64,000 bases of DNA from Haemophilus haemolyticus_L (GCF_003490595.1 NZ_QQGY01000003.1:1-64000), one strand, 5' to 3'. Shown: positions 52,347 to 62,596, counted from the stretch's first letter. The notes: generated by a model from the sequence alone, not told the origin. Translations and numbers: made by a program.

Positions 52347-55292
52347 TTATGAACTAAATAGCTTATCCCAAAATGATTGAATAAATGACCGCTCTTTGAC
52401 AAATTCAGTTTCATCTACGACAGGGGATTTACCTATCAAATTCAAATGATGAATGGTATTGCGTAAATCGACATAACATTGTTTTAGTATGTTGCATTCT
52501 GCGTGGCTAATAATTTGAGCCTCAGCCATATCATCAAAAATGCGAACATTGTCTGACCATTTTGTCAGTTGTGGGTTTTGTGGGGCATTAGCAAGCATTA
52601 AATATTGAGCGATAAATTCAATATCAGTGATACCACCGCGATCTGTTTTAAGATTAAATTCACCATCTTTTGAATGGGACAAATGCGTGAACATTTTTTC
52701 TCGCATCTCAACAACATCTTGTTTTAATTGCTCAATATCTCGTGGTGTGGAAAGTACTTGTTGGCGGATATGCTCAAATTTAGCTTTAAGAGATGATTCA
52801 CCAAATACTGGACGAGCGCGCACAAGTGCTTGTTTTTCCCATGTCCAAGCTTCATTTAATTGATAATGGGTAAATGCAGAAAGAGAGCATCCAATTAAGC
52901 CTGCATCGCCAGAAGGGCGTAAGCGCATATCTGCCTCATAAAGTATGCCAGCAGAAGTATTTATGCTGAAAATACTCACAATCTTTTGTGCCAAGCGTAG
53001 GTAAAATTGATTGCTATCAATCACTTTTTTGCCCCCTATTGTTTGACTTTCTACGGCATCGTATAAAAATACGAGGTCTAAATCGGATTTATAACCGAGT
53101 TCAATACCACCCAGTTTTCCATAACCAATAACTAAAAATCCTTTTTCATCATTTTGTAAATGTTCAGGCACGCCAAATCTAGACGAAACTTGTTTCCAAG
53201 CTAGATTCACAACGACTTCAATAATCGCTTCGGCAAGATAGGTTAAATGATCGCTCACTTTCATCACCGGTAATGCCCCCAAAATATCTGCCGCGGCCAC
53301 TTTTAATAGGGTTGCTTGTTTAAATTGACGTAAAGCATCAATAAGCTGTTCTTCATCATCAGGTGGTAAACGAAGTAAATATTGGTGTAACTCTGCAGGA
53401 TATAGGGTAAATGGTAACGGATGGCGTAGTGCCTCTGTATTAAGCAATTCATCTAATAAGATAGGGTGGCGAGCCAGTTGTTCTGAAATAAGTTGAGACT
53501 GCGCACAAAGTTCAATAACTTGCTGAAGGGCGCGAGGATTTTCCAATAATAATTCTAAATAAGTCGTGCGACTCGAAATTTTTTCAATAATGTTCAGAAT
53601 CCGTGGAAGCAAAGTGCGGTAATTTTCTTGCTGAAAAATGAGTGCAAGTACTGTTGGCATTAAATGACTCAAAACATCACGCCCACGCGAACCAATCACT
53701 CTGTGATTTAGGCTGTCTTTGAATTGAGAAAGCTTTTCTAAAACTTCATCAATATTATTTTCTGATATGCCGCTCTCTAATAATGTCTGTTCAATATCCT
53801 CAAAATCAGTCTCTAAAAAATCTTGCCATTGGCTATCAGTTTGTGATGGCTCATCTTGTTCATCACCGATTAATTGAGTAAATACAGCCCGCACTTTTTC
53901 TTGTTTTTGTTGTAAAGTGCGGTAAAAATCGTCCCAATTTTCTATTGGATAATGTTTTTCAATGGTTTGATTATTGTCATTTAAACAGGTGAATGTTTTA
54001 CATGCCTCGACTAAACGAATTTGATCTATTTCATCGGTTGGTAGTGTTTGAGTTTGTTGATCGTTTATAGCTTGTAGAATATTTTCTACGCGGCGTAAAA
54101 AAATATAACTTTCACGTAAATCGTGGAATTGTTGCTCGGTAATTAATCCTAGCTTGGTAATTTCAGGCAAGATCTTCAAGAGTGAATGCTGTTGTAGATT
54201 GATTTCTCGCCCGCCTCGAATGAGTTGAAAAACTTGCACGATAAATTCGATTTCACGAATCCCCCCAGCACCCAATTTAATATTATCTTTCAAACCACGA
54301 CGGCGTACTTCTCGCTCAATTTTGCCTTTCATTTCACGTAAAGATTGAATCACACTAAAGTCAATGTAACGGCGATAGACAAAAGGGCGTAACATTTTTT
54401 GCAATTTTGAAACGTTGGGATCCTTTGTTTGTGCGCCCAATACTCGCCCTTTAATCATCGCATAGCGTTCCCAATCTCTACCTTGATCTTGATAATATTG
54501 TTCCATTGCCGCAAAGCTGAGAACAAGCGCGCCGCTGTCACCAAATGGGCGCAAGCGCATATCGGTTCGATACACAAAACCATCAGAGGTAAATTCATCT
54601 AAGGCAGAAATAAGGCGTTGTCCTAAACGCGTAAAAAATTTTCCATTATCCACAGGACGTCGAACATTGGTATTCTCAATGGACGTTTCCCCTTGTGATG
54701 GATAAGTGAAAATTAAATCAATATCTGAGGAAAAATTGAGTTCAAAACCGCCTAATTTACCCATTCCTAGAATATAAAGTTGTTGCGGATTGCCTTGTTC
54801 ATCCATTGGCGTACCCATTTCCGCACAGGCTTGATGATAAAGCCAATCGCGGGCAGCGATAATTAAACTTTCTGCAAGTTGTGAAAGCTGAACAAAAATT
54901 TCTTCTACAGTGGCAAGATTCAAACTTTGACAAAAACTTAGTTTTGCCATTTCAATGTTACGGAATTGACGTAATATTTGATAGAGTGCGGTTTCGTCAT
55001 GTACATTGGCTAACTCTCTATTCAAACGTTCAATATAGGCAGAGCAATCTGCAAAACAGGGCGATTTTTCCCACCATTGTTTCACTAAGTGCGGGTATTT
55101 TTGCAAGACTTTTTCCAAAAAGCCAGACATTGCCATAGCATAGCCTAATTGATAAACAGGCAGTTCAGGATGATTTGAATTTTGTTGAATGGCGTCGTGA
55201 ATTTTTTCTGGGGAAAGTTCTGGAAAAGATTGGCACAGAATTGTGCCAAGAGATTGTAATTTTTGTTCAATGAGGGCAGAAAGTGCGGTCAT
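52347..55292 (-). CDS. glnE: glutamine synthetase adenylyltransferase/deadenylase GlnE
   Basis: 981 residues with two nucleotidyltransferase domains. The N-terminal one (GMGKLGGFELNFSSDIDLIF) removes AMP. The C-terminal one (GYGKLGGIELGYKSDLDLVF) adds AMP to glutamine synthetase. Each has the G(S)xxDxD metal motif and a helical regulatory domain after it. Slightly longer than the E. coli protein. miaA lies 5 bp upstream in the same orientation. Confidence 0.95.
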   Translation of the reverse strand: MTALSALIEQKLQSLGTILCQSFPELSPEKIHDAIQQNSNHPELPVYQLGYAMAMSGFLEKVLQKYPHLVKQWWEKSPCFADCSAYIERLNRELANVHDETALYQILRQFRNIEMAKLSFCQSLNLATVEEIFVQLSQLAESLIIAARDWLYHQACAEMGTPMDEQGNPQQLYILGMGKLGGFELNFSSDIDLIFTYPSQGETSIENTNVRRPVDNGKFFTRLGQRLISALDEFTSDGFVYRTDMRLRPFGDSGALVLSFAAMEQYYQDQGRDWERYAMIKGRVLGAQTKDPNVSKLQKMLRPFVYRRYIDFSVIQSLREMKGKIEREVRRRGLKDNIKLGAGGIREIEFIVQVFQLIRGGREINLQQHSLLKILPEITKLGLITEQQFHDLRESYIFLRRVENILQAINDQQTQTLPTDEIDQIRLVEACKTFTCLNDNNQTIEKHYPIENWDDFYRTLQQKQEKVRAVFTQLIGDEQDEPSQTDSQWQDFLETDFEDIEQTLLESGISENNIDEVLEKLSQFKDSLNHRVIGSRGRDVLSHLMPTVLALIFQQENYRTLLPRILNIIEKISSRTTYLELLLENPRALQQVIELCAQSQLISEQLARHPILLDELLNTEALRHPLPFTLYPAELHQYLLRLPPDDEEQLIDALRQFKQATLLKVAAADILGALPVMKVSDHLTYLAEAIIEVVVNLAWKQVSSRFGVPEHLQNDEKGFLVIGYGKLGGIELGYKSDLDLVFLYDAVESQTIGGKKVIDSNQFYLRLAQKIVSIFSINTSAGILYEADMRLRPSGDAGLIGCSLSAFTHYQLNEAWTWEKQALVRARPVFGESSLKAKFEHIRQQVLSTPRDIEQLKQDVVEMREKMFTHLSHSKDGEFNLKTDRGGITDIEFIAQYLMLANAPQNPQLTKWSDNVRIFDDMAEAQIISHAECNILKQCYVDLRNTIHHLNLIGKSPVVDETEFVKERSFIQSFWDKLFSS

Positions 55293-55297
55293 TTTTT

Positions 55298-56233
55298 CTA
55301 ACCTTTTTGATAGGAATCTAAGTGACGTAATACGGTTTCTTTCGCTTGTTGAGGTTGCAAACTATCCAGCCATTTTATTGGAGTTTTCCAACCTCGTAGC
55401 CAAGTGAGCTGACGTTTTGCAAGTTGGCGCGTTGCGCAAATACCATGGAAAATCATTTCCTCGTGATCGTAATTGCCTTGTAAATATTCCCACATTTGAC
55501 GATAGCCCACGCAGCGAATTGACGGTAGATTAATATTTAAATCGCCACGCGCATAAAGTTTTTCAACCTCTTCTTGAAAGCCTAATTCAATCATTTTATG
55601 AAAGCGTTGTTCAATGCGGTTATGCAAAATATGACGATCTTGCGGCGCAATCGCAAATTGCACAAAATCATAAGGCAAGGCTTCGCCTTTTTCTTCTGTA
55701 AGCTCTGTGAGTGATTTTCCCGTGATATAAAAAACCTCTAAAGCACGATTGATTCGTTGAGAATCGCTAGGATTAATTCTGGATGCAGAAATAGGATCGA
55801 TTTTGGCGAGTTCTGAATGTAATGCAGTCCAACCTTGTTGAGCCGCTTTTTGTTCAAGCTCGGCGCGAATATTTTCATCAGCAGAAGGCAAGGGAGAAAG
55901 CCCTTCGATTAAGGCTTTGTAATACAACATCGTGCCGCCCACTAATAACGGAATTTTGCCTTGTGCGGTAATTTCTGCCATTTCGCGTAGCGCATCAGCA
56001 CGAAAATTCATTGCGGAGTAGCTTTCTGACGGATCTAAAATATCGATCAATCGGTGAGGTGCAAGGTCAAGTTCTTCTTTTGATGGTTTCGCTGTGCCAA
56101 TATCCATTCCTTTATAAATGAGTGCGGAATCCACACTAATCACTTCGACTGGAAGCGAGCTTCGTAGTTGAATGGCTAAATCTGTTTTGCCTGAGGCTGT
56201 TGGGCCCATTAAAAAAATTGCGTTTGGTTTCAT
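55298..56233 (-). CDS. miaA: tRNA dimethylallyltransferase MiaA
   Basis: 311 residues. P-loop GPTASGKTDLAIQL, DSALIYKGMDIGTAKPS and SIRCVGYRQMWEYL. Adds the dimethylallyl group to A37 of tRNAs reading UNN codons. Start lies 7 bp after the mutL stop; part of the long leftward run folK-tsaE-amiB-mutL-miaA-glnE. Confidence 0.96.
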   Translation of the reverse strand: MKPNAIFLMGPTASGKTDLAIQLRSSLPVEVISVDSALIYKGMDIGTAKPSKEELDLAPHRLIDILDPSESYSAMNFRADALREMAEITAQGKIPLLVGGTMLYYKALIEGLSPLPSADENIRAELEQKAAQQGWTALHSELAKIDPISASRINPSDSQRINRALEVFYITGKSLTELTEEKGEALPYDFVQFAIAPQDRHILHNRIEQRFHKMIELGFQEEVEKLYARGDLNINLPSIRCVGYRQMWEYLQGNYDHEEMIFHGICATRQLAKRQLTWLRGWKTPIKWLDSLQPQQAKETVLRHLDSYQKG

Positions 56234-56240
56234 GAAGAAT

Positions 56241-58130
56241 CTAAATTTCGTTTAATAAAGGCTGCCAGTTAACAGGTTTTAGCAACTGGGTAAATGCCGT
56301 GCGATTTGTTTGCGTCAGTAAACGTTCCGTCTCGCTCAATAAATTGAGTGCGTCCGCTAAAGCGTCAAAGGTTTTACATTCTAATTGTGCACAAAGCGCG
56401 GTTAAAAATGGTGATGAATTTTCATCTCTAGTCAGCATTGCCATCACGCATTTTTGTAGATTTTGAGTGCGTAATATACTTGGTACGCGATTTAAAGTTA
56501 AACGTAATTGCGCTTGATTTTCGATAAATTCAAAGCCAATTTTTTTGAAGTCATCTGAATATTGTTGCCATGTTTGAAATTGTGATTCGGTTAAGCGAAA
56601 CACGATTGGAATCAATAAAGGCTGTTGTTCAATATGTATTTGTTGTAAAGCCAATTGCCATTGCAAGCGTTGTAATTTTTCCAATGAAAGCAAAAAGAAA
56701 TCTTGATTTTGTTGTAATAACAGCGCGCGATTTTCAATAAGTGAAAGGGCGCGTAGATGTGATGAGCACTCAATTATTTCAGTTGAGATGATTTTAGCTG
56801 TATCTGAAATATTTTGTTGTGCTGTATTCGATATATCCTTTTGCTCTGTAGGCGGTAATGTACGTAACAATTCACCATATAAACGTTGCTCAGTTTTACT
56901 CGGTGCATCAGAACGGTAATCTCGATAACCAGTACTTACATGATTTGGCAATACTGGTGTGTTAGAAAAGTGCGCTTGATTTTGCTGTGGTTTTTCATGA
57001 TATTGTGGCGCAAAGATATTTTGCCCCGCAGCTGTACGATTAGGTCGAATGCTGTAATTTGGTTGGGGTTCACGCACCGTATTTTCTTCGTGATTTTCTA
57101 CCGCACTTTGGTCTGTGTGCCAATTAAGTTGTTCTTGATTGTTTAGCGCATGGCTGATGCCTTCGTAAATAAAATCATGAATGAGGCGTTGTTGGTGAAA
57201 GCGTACTTCATGTTTGGTTGGATGAACATTTACATCCACATCATGCGGGTTTAAGTCAATAAACAACACAAATGCAGGATAAGCATCGCTTGGCAAATAT
57301 TGAGCATAGGCTTGTCGAATCGCATGGTTGATTACTTTATCTCTCACCATTCTGCCATTAATGTAGCAATAACTTAAATCATTTTGAGTTCGGCTAAAAT
57401 TTGGTGTGGCTACCCAGCCAGATAAGTGTAAATCGTCGTGTTTCCAATCAATTCGTAAGGCATTTTTGACAAAATCATCCCCACAAATAGCGGCGACACG
57501 TTTTAGTTGCTGATTGAGCGCTTCAGCAGGACGATATTGACGGATGATTTTCCCATTATGTGTTAATGTAAATGCCGTGTTGAATTTTGTTAAAGCAATA
57601 CGGCGAATGACTTCATCAATATGAGCAAATTCTGTTTTGTCTGTGCGCAAAAATTTTCGGCGGGCTGGCGTGTTGAAAAAAAGATTGGCGACTTCAACTG
57701 TCGTGCCGACAGGATGTGATGCGGGTTTAATCGTTGTTTCCATATCACGACCTTGCGCATAAACTTGCCAAGCTTCAGTTTGCGCTTCAGTGCGAGAAGT
57801 CAGCGTTAAGCGTGATACCGAGCTGATACTAGCCAATGCTTCGCCTCTAAAACCCAAACTTAAAATGGCTTCTAGATCGTCAAGGTCGGCTATTTTACTC
57901 GTAGCATGTCGGGCTAACGCCAGGCTTAATTCTTCTTTTGGAATGCCACAGCCGTTGTCACGAATGCGGATTAAATTTGCCCCACCATTTTCGATATCGA
58001 TTTGGATTTTATTTGCACCTGCATCAAGGCTATTTTCCACTAATTCTTTCACCACAGACGCAGGGCGTTCTACCACTTCACCGGCAGCAATTTGGTTCGC
58101 AAGTTGTGGGGAAAGAATTTTAATTGGCAT
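56241..58130 (-). CDS. mutL: DNA mismatch repair protein MutL
   Basis: 629 residues. GHKL ATPase domain (ELVENSLDAGANKIQID, IRDNGCGIPKEELSLALARHATSK, LGFRGEALASISSVSRL), variable linker (~335-435), C-terminal dimerisation domain. No DQHA(x)2E endonuclease motif, as expected beside MutH-using systems. The ATG directly follows the amiB stop (TAAATG). Confidence 0.96.
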   Translation of the reverse strand: MPIKILSPQLANQIAAGEVVERPASVVKELVENSLDAGANKIQIDIENGGANLIRIRDNGCGIPKEELSLALARHATSKIADLDDLEAILSLGFRGEALASISSVSRLTLTSRTEAQTEAWQVYAQGRDMETTIKPASHPVGTTVEVANLFFNTPARRKFLRTDKTEFAHIDEVIRRIALTKFNTAFTLTHNGKIIRQYRPAEALNQQLKRVAAICGDDFVKNALRIDWKHDDLHLSGWVATPNFSRTQNDLSYCYINGRMVRDKVINHAIRQAYAQYLPSDAYPAFVLFIDLNPHDVDVNVHPTKHEVRFHQQRLIHDFIYEGISHALNNQEQLNWHTDQSAVENHEENTVREPQPNYSIRPNRTAAGQNIFAPQYHEKPQQNQAHFSNTPVLPNHVSTGYRDYRSDAPSKTEQRLYGELLRTLPPTEQKDISNTAQQNISDTAKIISTEIIECSSHLRALSLIENRALLLQQNQDFFLLSLEKLQRLQWQLALQQIHIEQQPLLIPIVFRLTESQFQTWQQYSDDFKKIGFEFIENQAQLRLTLNRVPSILRTQNLQKCVMAMLTRDENSSPFLTALCAQLECKTFDALADALNLLSETERLLTQTNRTAFTQLLKPVNWQPLLNEI

Positions 58131-59501
58131 TTATTTTTCTCTTAATTTAATTTTTTGTCCGCTCAGGGCTTTACCATCTTTTAATTTTGGATTCAGTTTT
58201 AAAATTTGCTTGACTGAAATATTGTATTCTCGCGATACAGCATAGATCGTTTGATCTTTCTGAATTATATGGTAAAGCGGAATTTCTTTTTTCTCATCAG
58301 ATTTTTTAGTGGATGAGGTTTCCTCTTTTTTTGTTTTATTTGAGGATTTATTTTTATCTGTTTTATTTTCTGATTTTTCTACTTTTAGAGTATTGGTTTT
58401 TTCAGTGGTTTTCTCTGCCTTTTTTACCGTACTTTCTTTATTTTGGGGTGAGTTTATTTTGGAATCTTGTGGCTTCTGAGTTTTTCCATTATCTGGAATT
58501 TTTACGGTTTCACCAATCCAAAGTGCTTGGCGTTTTAGTTTATTTAACCCCATAATATCTGATACTTTAACATCATATTTATTCGCAAGGTTTCCTAAAC
58601 TTTCTCCCTTTTTCACAATATGACGAATACCACTGTCTTTTATGTTATTTTCATTTGTATTTTGTTCGGAAGTGCGGTTATTTTTTTCTGAATTTTTTGT
58701 GTCATTTTGTTTGATATTTTGAACAAAATCATCATTAACAAAGGGTTTTACTTTTCCACCTCGGAATGTAACCAGCCCTTCATAAATCATATAAGCAATG
58801 CGGCGACGATAGGCTTGAGAGTTAAGTTTTTTTTCTTCTTCTGAATTGGAAAGAAATCCCGTTTCTACCAACACAGAAGGAATATCTGGCGAACGTAGAA
58901 CACCTAGACTTGCATGTTGTGGCGTACTGCGACTTAATGTTGTTACTTTAGCAAAATGGTGCAAAATATGTTCGCCTAACGCATAGCCAGTACGTTGGCT
59001 ATGTCCGAATTGCAGATCAAGTACAGTCTGGTCAAGGTATTTATCATTATTGTGTGAAAGTACTTTTCCTGCGCCACCGAGTAGTTCAGAGCGTTTTTCA
59101 TCGTCTTCTAACCATTGACCCATTTCATCATTAGCTCGACGGTTTGATAACACCCAGACTGATGCACCGCGGCGCTCAGGTGATTCAGATGAGTCCGCAT
59201 GAATGGAAATGAGATAATTCGCTTTAAATTTTCGTGCGATTTCTGAACGTTCTGGCACGGAAATATAATAATCACTTTTACGCGTTAATACACCGCGAAA
59301 ATGTGGATCTTTATCTAATAAGGCTTTTAATTCTTTTGCAATCGAAAGGGTGACATTTTTTTCATAAATGCCCAAGTTTCGGCTGATTGCACCGGGATCT
59401 TTCCCCCCATGACCTGGGTCAATCGCAATCGTAATAGGAGCTGCAAAAATAGAAACGCTAAATATTGAGAAAAAAAGAAAAAATAAAATTTTAGTTTTCA
59501 T
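58131..59501 (-). CDS. amiB: N-acetylmuramoyl-L-alanine amidase AmiB-type
   Basis: 456 residues. Signal peptide (ILFFLFFSIFSVSIFA/APIT), then directly an Amidase_3 domain (IAIDPGHGGKDPGA, HADSS, VLVETGFLSNSEEE: zinc and catalytic residues). A Lys/Glu/Thr-rich linker lies between two LysM domains (HIVKKGESLGNLANKYDV; HIIQKDQTIYAVSREYNI). No N-terminal AMIN domain is seen. Splits septal peptidoglycan during cell separation. The LysM layout resembles E. coli AmiB. Confidence 0.93.
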   Translation of the reverse strand: MKTKILFFLFFSIFSVSIFAAPITIAIDPGHGGKDPGAISRNLGIYEKNVTLSIAKELKALLDKDPHFRGVLTRKSDYYISVPERSEIARKFKANYLISIHADSSESPERRGASVWVLSNRRANDEMGQWLEDDEKRSELLGGAGKVLSHNNDKYLDQTVLDLQFGHSQRTGYALGEHILHHFAKVTTLSRSTPQHASLGVLRSPDIPSVLVETGFLSNSEEEKKLNSQAYRRRIAYMIYEGLVTFRGGKVKPFVNDDFVQNIKQNDTKNSEKNNRTSEQNTNENNIKDSGIRHIVKKGESLGNLANKYDVKVSDIMGLNKLKRQALWIGETVKIPDNGKTQKPQDSKINSPQNKESTVKKAEKTTEKTNTLKVEKSENKTDKNKSSNKTKKEETSSTKKSDEKKEIPLYHIIQKDQTIYAVSREYNISVKQILKLNPKLKDGKALSGQKIKLREK

Positions 59502-59508
59502 AAATAAG

Positions 59509-59985
59509 TTAATTAGAAAATTCGCTTATAATATTTTTACCCAAATTTGTTTGTGCGATTAATTCAATATTTCGTGCATCATCATAATAATCAATATTTA
59601 CTAAAATATCAGCTTCTGGCAATATGCCTTGACCTTTTTCAGACCATTCAATTAAGCAAATGCTACCCGTATTAAAATAATCTCTAATACCCATAAATTC
59701 GAGTTCTTCAGGATCTGCTAACCGATATAAATCAAAATGATAAATCATTTTGCCAGCAATATTGTATTCTTCAACCAGCGTATAAGTTGGGCTTTTTACA
59801 TTACCCTGATGACCGATACCTTGCAGCATTCCGCGTGTCAGCGTTGTTTTTCCTGCGCCAAGATCACCGTTAAGATAAACCATAATTGCTTTTTCAGTAT
59901 GCAATTTTAAAAGAATTTCCGCGAATTTTTTGCCGAAGCGGAGCATAGAAAATTCATCAGGGATATATTGAGTTAAGCTTTCCAT
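59509..59985 (-). CDS. tsaE: tRNA threonylcarbamoyladenosine ATPase subunit TsaE
   Basis: 158 residues. P-loop LNGDLGAGKTTLTRGML, SPTYTLVEEY, and YHFDLYRLADPEELEFMGIRDY. Works with TsaB/TsaD to make t6A37 in tRNA. Seven bp upstream of amiB, as in many gamma-proteobacteria. Confidence 0.95.
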   Translation of the reverse strand: MESLTQYIPDEFSMLRFGKKFAEILLKLHTEKAIMVYLNGDLGAGKTTLTRGMLQGIGHQGNVKSPTYTLVEEYNIAGKMIYHFDLYRLADPEELEFMGIRDYFNTGSICLIEWSEKGQGILPEADILVNIDYYDDARNIELIAQTNLGKNIISEFSN

Positions 59986-60022
59986 AACGGGTCATGAATG
60001 AAGAAAAATGTGGGCAGATTCT

Positions 60023-60053
60023 ACCGCACTTTTGAGGTTCATAAAAGTGCGGT
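60023..60053. terminator. uptake-signal inverted pair between folK and tsaE
   Basis: Perfect 11-bp dyad ACCGCACTTTT (60023-60033) / AAAAGTGCGGT (60043-60053). Sits after the folK stop on the - strand. Confidence 0.75.
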
Positions 60054-60060
60054 GAAATTT

Positions 60061-60543
60061 CTAGGGATTTAATTTTATCATTTCATGGTCAGCAAATTGC
60101 TTGACCAAATCTGCTAGTGGCTGAGCGTTAGGTAAGACCAAATCCGATGCGATTTCAAATAACGGCACAATGACAAACTCACGGTTATGCATATCATAAT
60201 GGGGAATCGTTAAGCGCTCGTTTTGAATAATTTCATTGCCGTAGAGCAAAATATCCAAATCTAATGTACGCTCACCCCAGCGGCGTAAACGTACTCGACC
60301 TTGCTCGTTTTCAATGCGCTGTAATTCATCTAATAGTGCAAGTGGGCTAAGCTCGGTTTTAATTTTTGCAACAGCATTCACATAATCGGGTTGATCTTGT
60401 GGACCGAGCGGTTTACTTTTATAAAAAGAGCTCGTCGTTACCAAATGAGTGTTTGGTAACTGACTTACCGCTTTAAGCGCAGTATGTAATTGTTCTACTG
60501 GTGTGTTTAAATTGCTACCTAGGGCAATATATGCAGTAATCAT
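60061..60543 (-). CDS. folK: 6-hydroxymethyl-dihydropterin pyrophosphokinase FolK
   Basis: 160 residues. YIALGSNLNTP at the start and the signature RWGERTLDLDILLYG (metal-binding Asp pair). Folate pathway. It lies 8 bp after pcnB, the usual neighbour in gamma-proteobacteria. Confidence 0.96.
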   Translation of the reverse strand: MITAYIALGSNLNTPVEQLHTALKAVSQLPNTHLVTTSSFYKSKPLGPQDQPDYVNAVAKIKTELSPLALLDELQRIENEQGRVRLRRWGERTLDLDILLYGNEIIQNERLTIPHYDMHNREFVIVPLFEIASDLVLPNAQPLADLVKQFADHEMIKLNP

Positions 60544-60551
60544 CTCTTCCC

Positions 60552-62015
60552 TTATTCTGCTGAGCGTGTTGTTTTACGACGGCGTGGGCGATAGTATTTT
60601 TTCTTTGGTTTAGGATGTAGGCGTTGTTGCTCGTGTATCAACTGTTCGCGCTGTTCACCATTGCTGAATTGATATTCGTGCCACCATTTGGCTAATTCAA
60701 TCGTTTCTCCACCTTCAATTTCTGCACGCATAGCCAGTAAATCAAAGCCAGCACGGAATTTTGGATGTTCCATGGTGCGTATTGATGCTGAACCAGTACG
60801 TTTTAATAATTGCAGTTGTAAGAACCAAATATCACGAATAACCGCAGTATGACGACGTGGTGCAGCTAAAGCACGGCAGAACAAATCTAAAACTTCATTA
60901 CCCGCCAAAGCATAAGCATCATGATTATTTAAACCGCCTTCATTTTTCAAGATTTCCACTTTTTCGCGTAATGGATACCAGAAAAATGCCGCAAATAAGA
61001 ATGCAGGATTAATACGAAGTTTATCCGCAACACGTTCATCCGTAGAAGTCAGGGCGGTAACGATCATGCGTTCTGCAAAACTATCTTCTTTCTCTGTAAA
61101 ATATGGGCTTAATGCAGGGAAAAGTTGTTCAAATAAACCATATTGGCGTAATAAACGATAGGTTTTTACCCCTTGTCCTGCTTGTAATAATTTTAAACTT
61201 TCATCAAATAAGCGAGCTGGCGGAATATTTTTTAATAAAGGCGCAAGTTCACGAATTGGTTGTTCGCTTGGTTTTTCAAGGAACATATCAAGTTTTGCCA
61301 TAAAGCGAATTGAGCGCAGCATCCGCACAGGATCTTCTTGATAACGTGTAACTGGATCACCGATTAAGCGTAGTTTTCCCGCTTTGAGATCCTTAATGCC
61401 CTCGAAATAATCTCGTAACGTATTATCTTGTGGATTGTAATACAGCGCATTGACCGTAAAATCACGGCGTACTGCATCTTGTTCGATCGTACCGTAAACA
61501 TTATCGCGCAGTAACATTCCTTCATTACTTTGCTTTGCTTGATTTTCATTGCGAGCATCACTGTGATTGGCACGGAAGGTGGCGACTTCAATAATATCTC
61601 GACCAAACATAATATGTGCTAATCGGAAACGGCGGCCCACTAAACGGCATTGGCGTTGAAAAATATTTTGGATTTGCTCAGGACGGGCGTTGGTTGCAAC
61701 ATCAAAATCTTTTGGTTTTTTACCGAGTAATAAATCGCGGATACATCCACCGACAATATAAGCCTCAAAACCTTGGCGTTGCAGTTTTTCCACTACGGTG
61801 AGTGCATTACGGCTAAAATCACGCGGTGAAATATTAAATTGAGCCGCTTTAATCACATTTTTATCGTAGCGGTGTGGTTGTTCTGGTTTTTTTGCCCGCG
61901 CTTGTGACATTTGACTATTAGAACGCTCAACTCGTTTAGAATGAGCACTTGTTTTGGCAACCTCTTTTGATTTTTTTGTCTTCTTGCCAAACAAATTTTT
62001 GATATAAGTAAGAAT
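60552..62015 (-). CDS. pcnB: poly(A) polymerase PcnB, probable AUU start
   Basis: 487 residues from the ATT at 62013-62015. Class II nucleotidyltransferase: YIVGGCIRDLLLGKKPKDFDVATNA, then tRNA-nucleotidyltransferase-like RRFTVNA-type motif (VRRDFTVNALYYNP), and a basic C-terminus (KPKKKYYRPRRRK). Adds poly(A) tails that promote RNA decay. Start choice: GGAG (62022-62025) lies six bases before ATT, and the resulting MLTYIKNLFGKK aligns with E. coli PcnB MFTRVANFCRKV. E. coli pcnB is known to start at AUU. The first conventional alternative, TTG at 61994, has no ribosome-binding site. Confidence 0.92.
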   Translation of the reverse strand: MLTYIKNLFGKKTKKSKEVAKTSAHSKRVERSNSQMSQARAKKPEQPHRYDKNVIKAAQFNISPRDFSRNALTVVEKLQRQGFEAYIVGGCIRDLLLGKKPKDFDVATNARPEQIQNIFQRQCRLVGRRFRLAHIMFGRDIIEVATFRANHSDARNENQAKQSNEGMLLRDNVYGTIEQDAVRRDFTVNALYYNPQDNTLRDYFEGIKDLKAGKLRLIGDPVTRYQEDPVRMLRSIRFMAKLDMFLEKPSEQPIRELAPLLKNIPPARLFDESLKLLQAGQGVKTYRLLRQYGLFEQLFPALSPYFTEKEDSFAERMIVTALTSTDERVADKLRINPAFLFAAFFWYPLREKVEILKNEGGLNNHDAYALAGNEVLDLFCRALAAPRRHTAVIRDIWFLQLQLLKRTGSASIRTMEHPKFRAGFDLLAMRAEIEGGETIELAKWWHEYQFSNGEQREQLIHEQQRLHPKPKKKYYRPRRRKTTRSAE

Positions 62016-62109
62016 AATTTACTCCGTTTTTTTAGTTGGAAATAAATGAGTTAGCTCTTTTTCTGTAAAGAAAAAGGTAAGGTGATTTTTCCGCATTTTT
62101 AAGTGCAAA

Positions 62110-62137
62110 AAAGTGCGGCTAATTTTAACCGCACTTT
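62110..62137. terminator. uptake-signal inverted pair after dksA
   Basis: AAAGTGCGG (62110-62118) / CCGCACTTT (62129-62137). On the - strand it follows the dksA stop and precedes the pcnB start region. Confidence 0.75.
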
Positions 62138-62158
62138 GGTATTTTTCAATAGAATGAA

Positions 62159-62596
62159 TTAACCAGCGACTTGTTTTTCGCGGATTTCAGCTAAAGTTTT
62201 GCAATCAATGCAAAGATCTGCTGTTGGGCGTGCTTCTAAACGGCGAATGCCAATTTCTTCACCACAACAATCGCAGTAACCAAAATCATCGGTATCAAGT
62301 TTTTTCAAGGTAGCTTCAATTTTTTTCATTAGTTTGCGTTCGCGATCACGATTACGCAATTCTAGACTAAATTCCTCTTCCTGAGTTGCTCGGTCTGCGG
62401 GATCGGGGAAATTGGTTACTTCATCCTGCATATGTGCAACGGTGCGAGAAGCTTCTTCCACGATTTGCTCGTGCCAAGCATTAAGAATTTTTCTGAAATG
62501 AAGAATTTGCTCTTCATTCATATATTCTTCATCTTTTTTCATTTGATAAGGCTTTACGCCTGCTAAATCTAGCAAGCTCAATGATGCTCTTGACAT
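62159..62596 (-). CDS. dksA: RNA polymerase-binding transcription factor DksA
   Basis: 145 residues. Coiled-coil with DPADRATQEEEF (the acidic tip that enters the RNA polymerase secondary channel) and a C-terminal zinc finger (GYCDCCGEEIG ... LCIDC). Works with ppGpp in the stringent response. Starts MSRASLSLLDLAGVKPY, as in relatives, after GGAGTGAGAG. Confidence 0.96.
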   Translation of the reverse strand: MSRASLSLLDLAGVKPYQMKKDEEYMNEEQILHFRKILNAWHEQIVEEASRTVAHMQDEVTNFPDPADRATQEEEFSLELRNRDRERKLMKKIEATLKKLDTDDFGYCDCCGEEIGIRRLEARPTADLCIDCKTLAEIREKQVAG

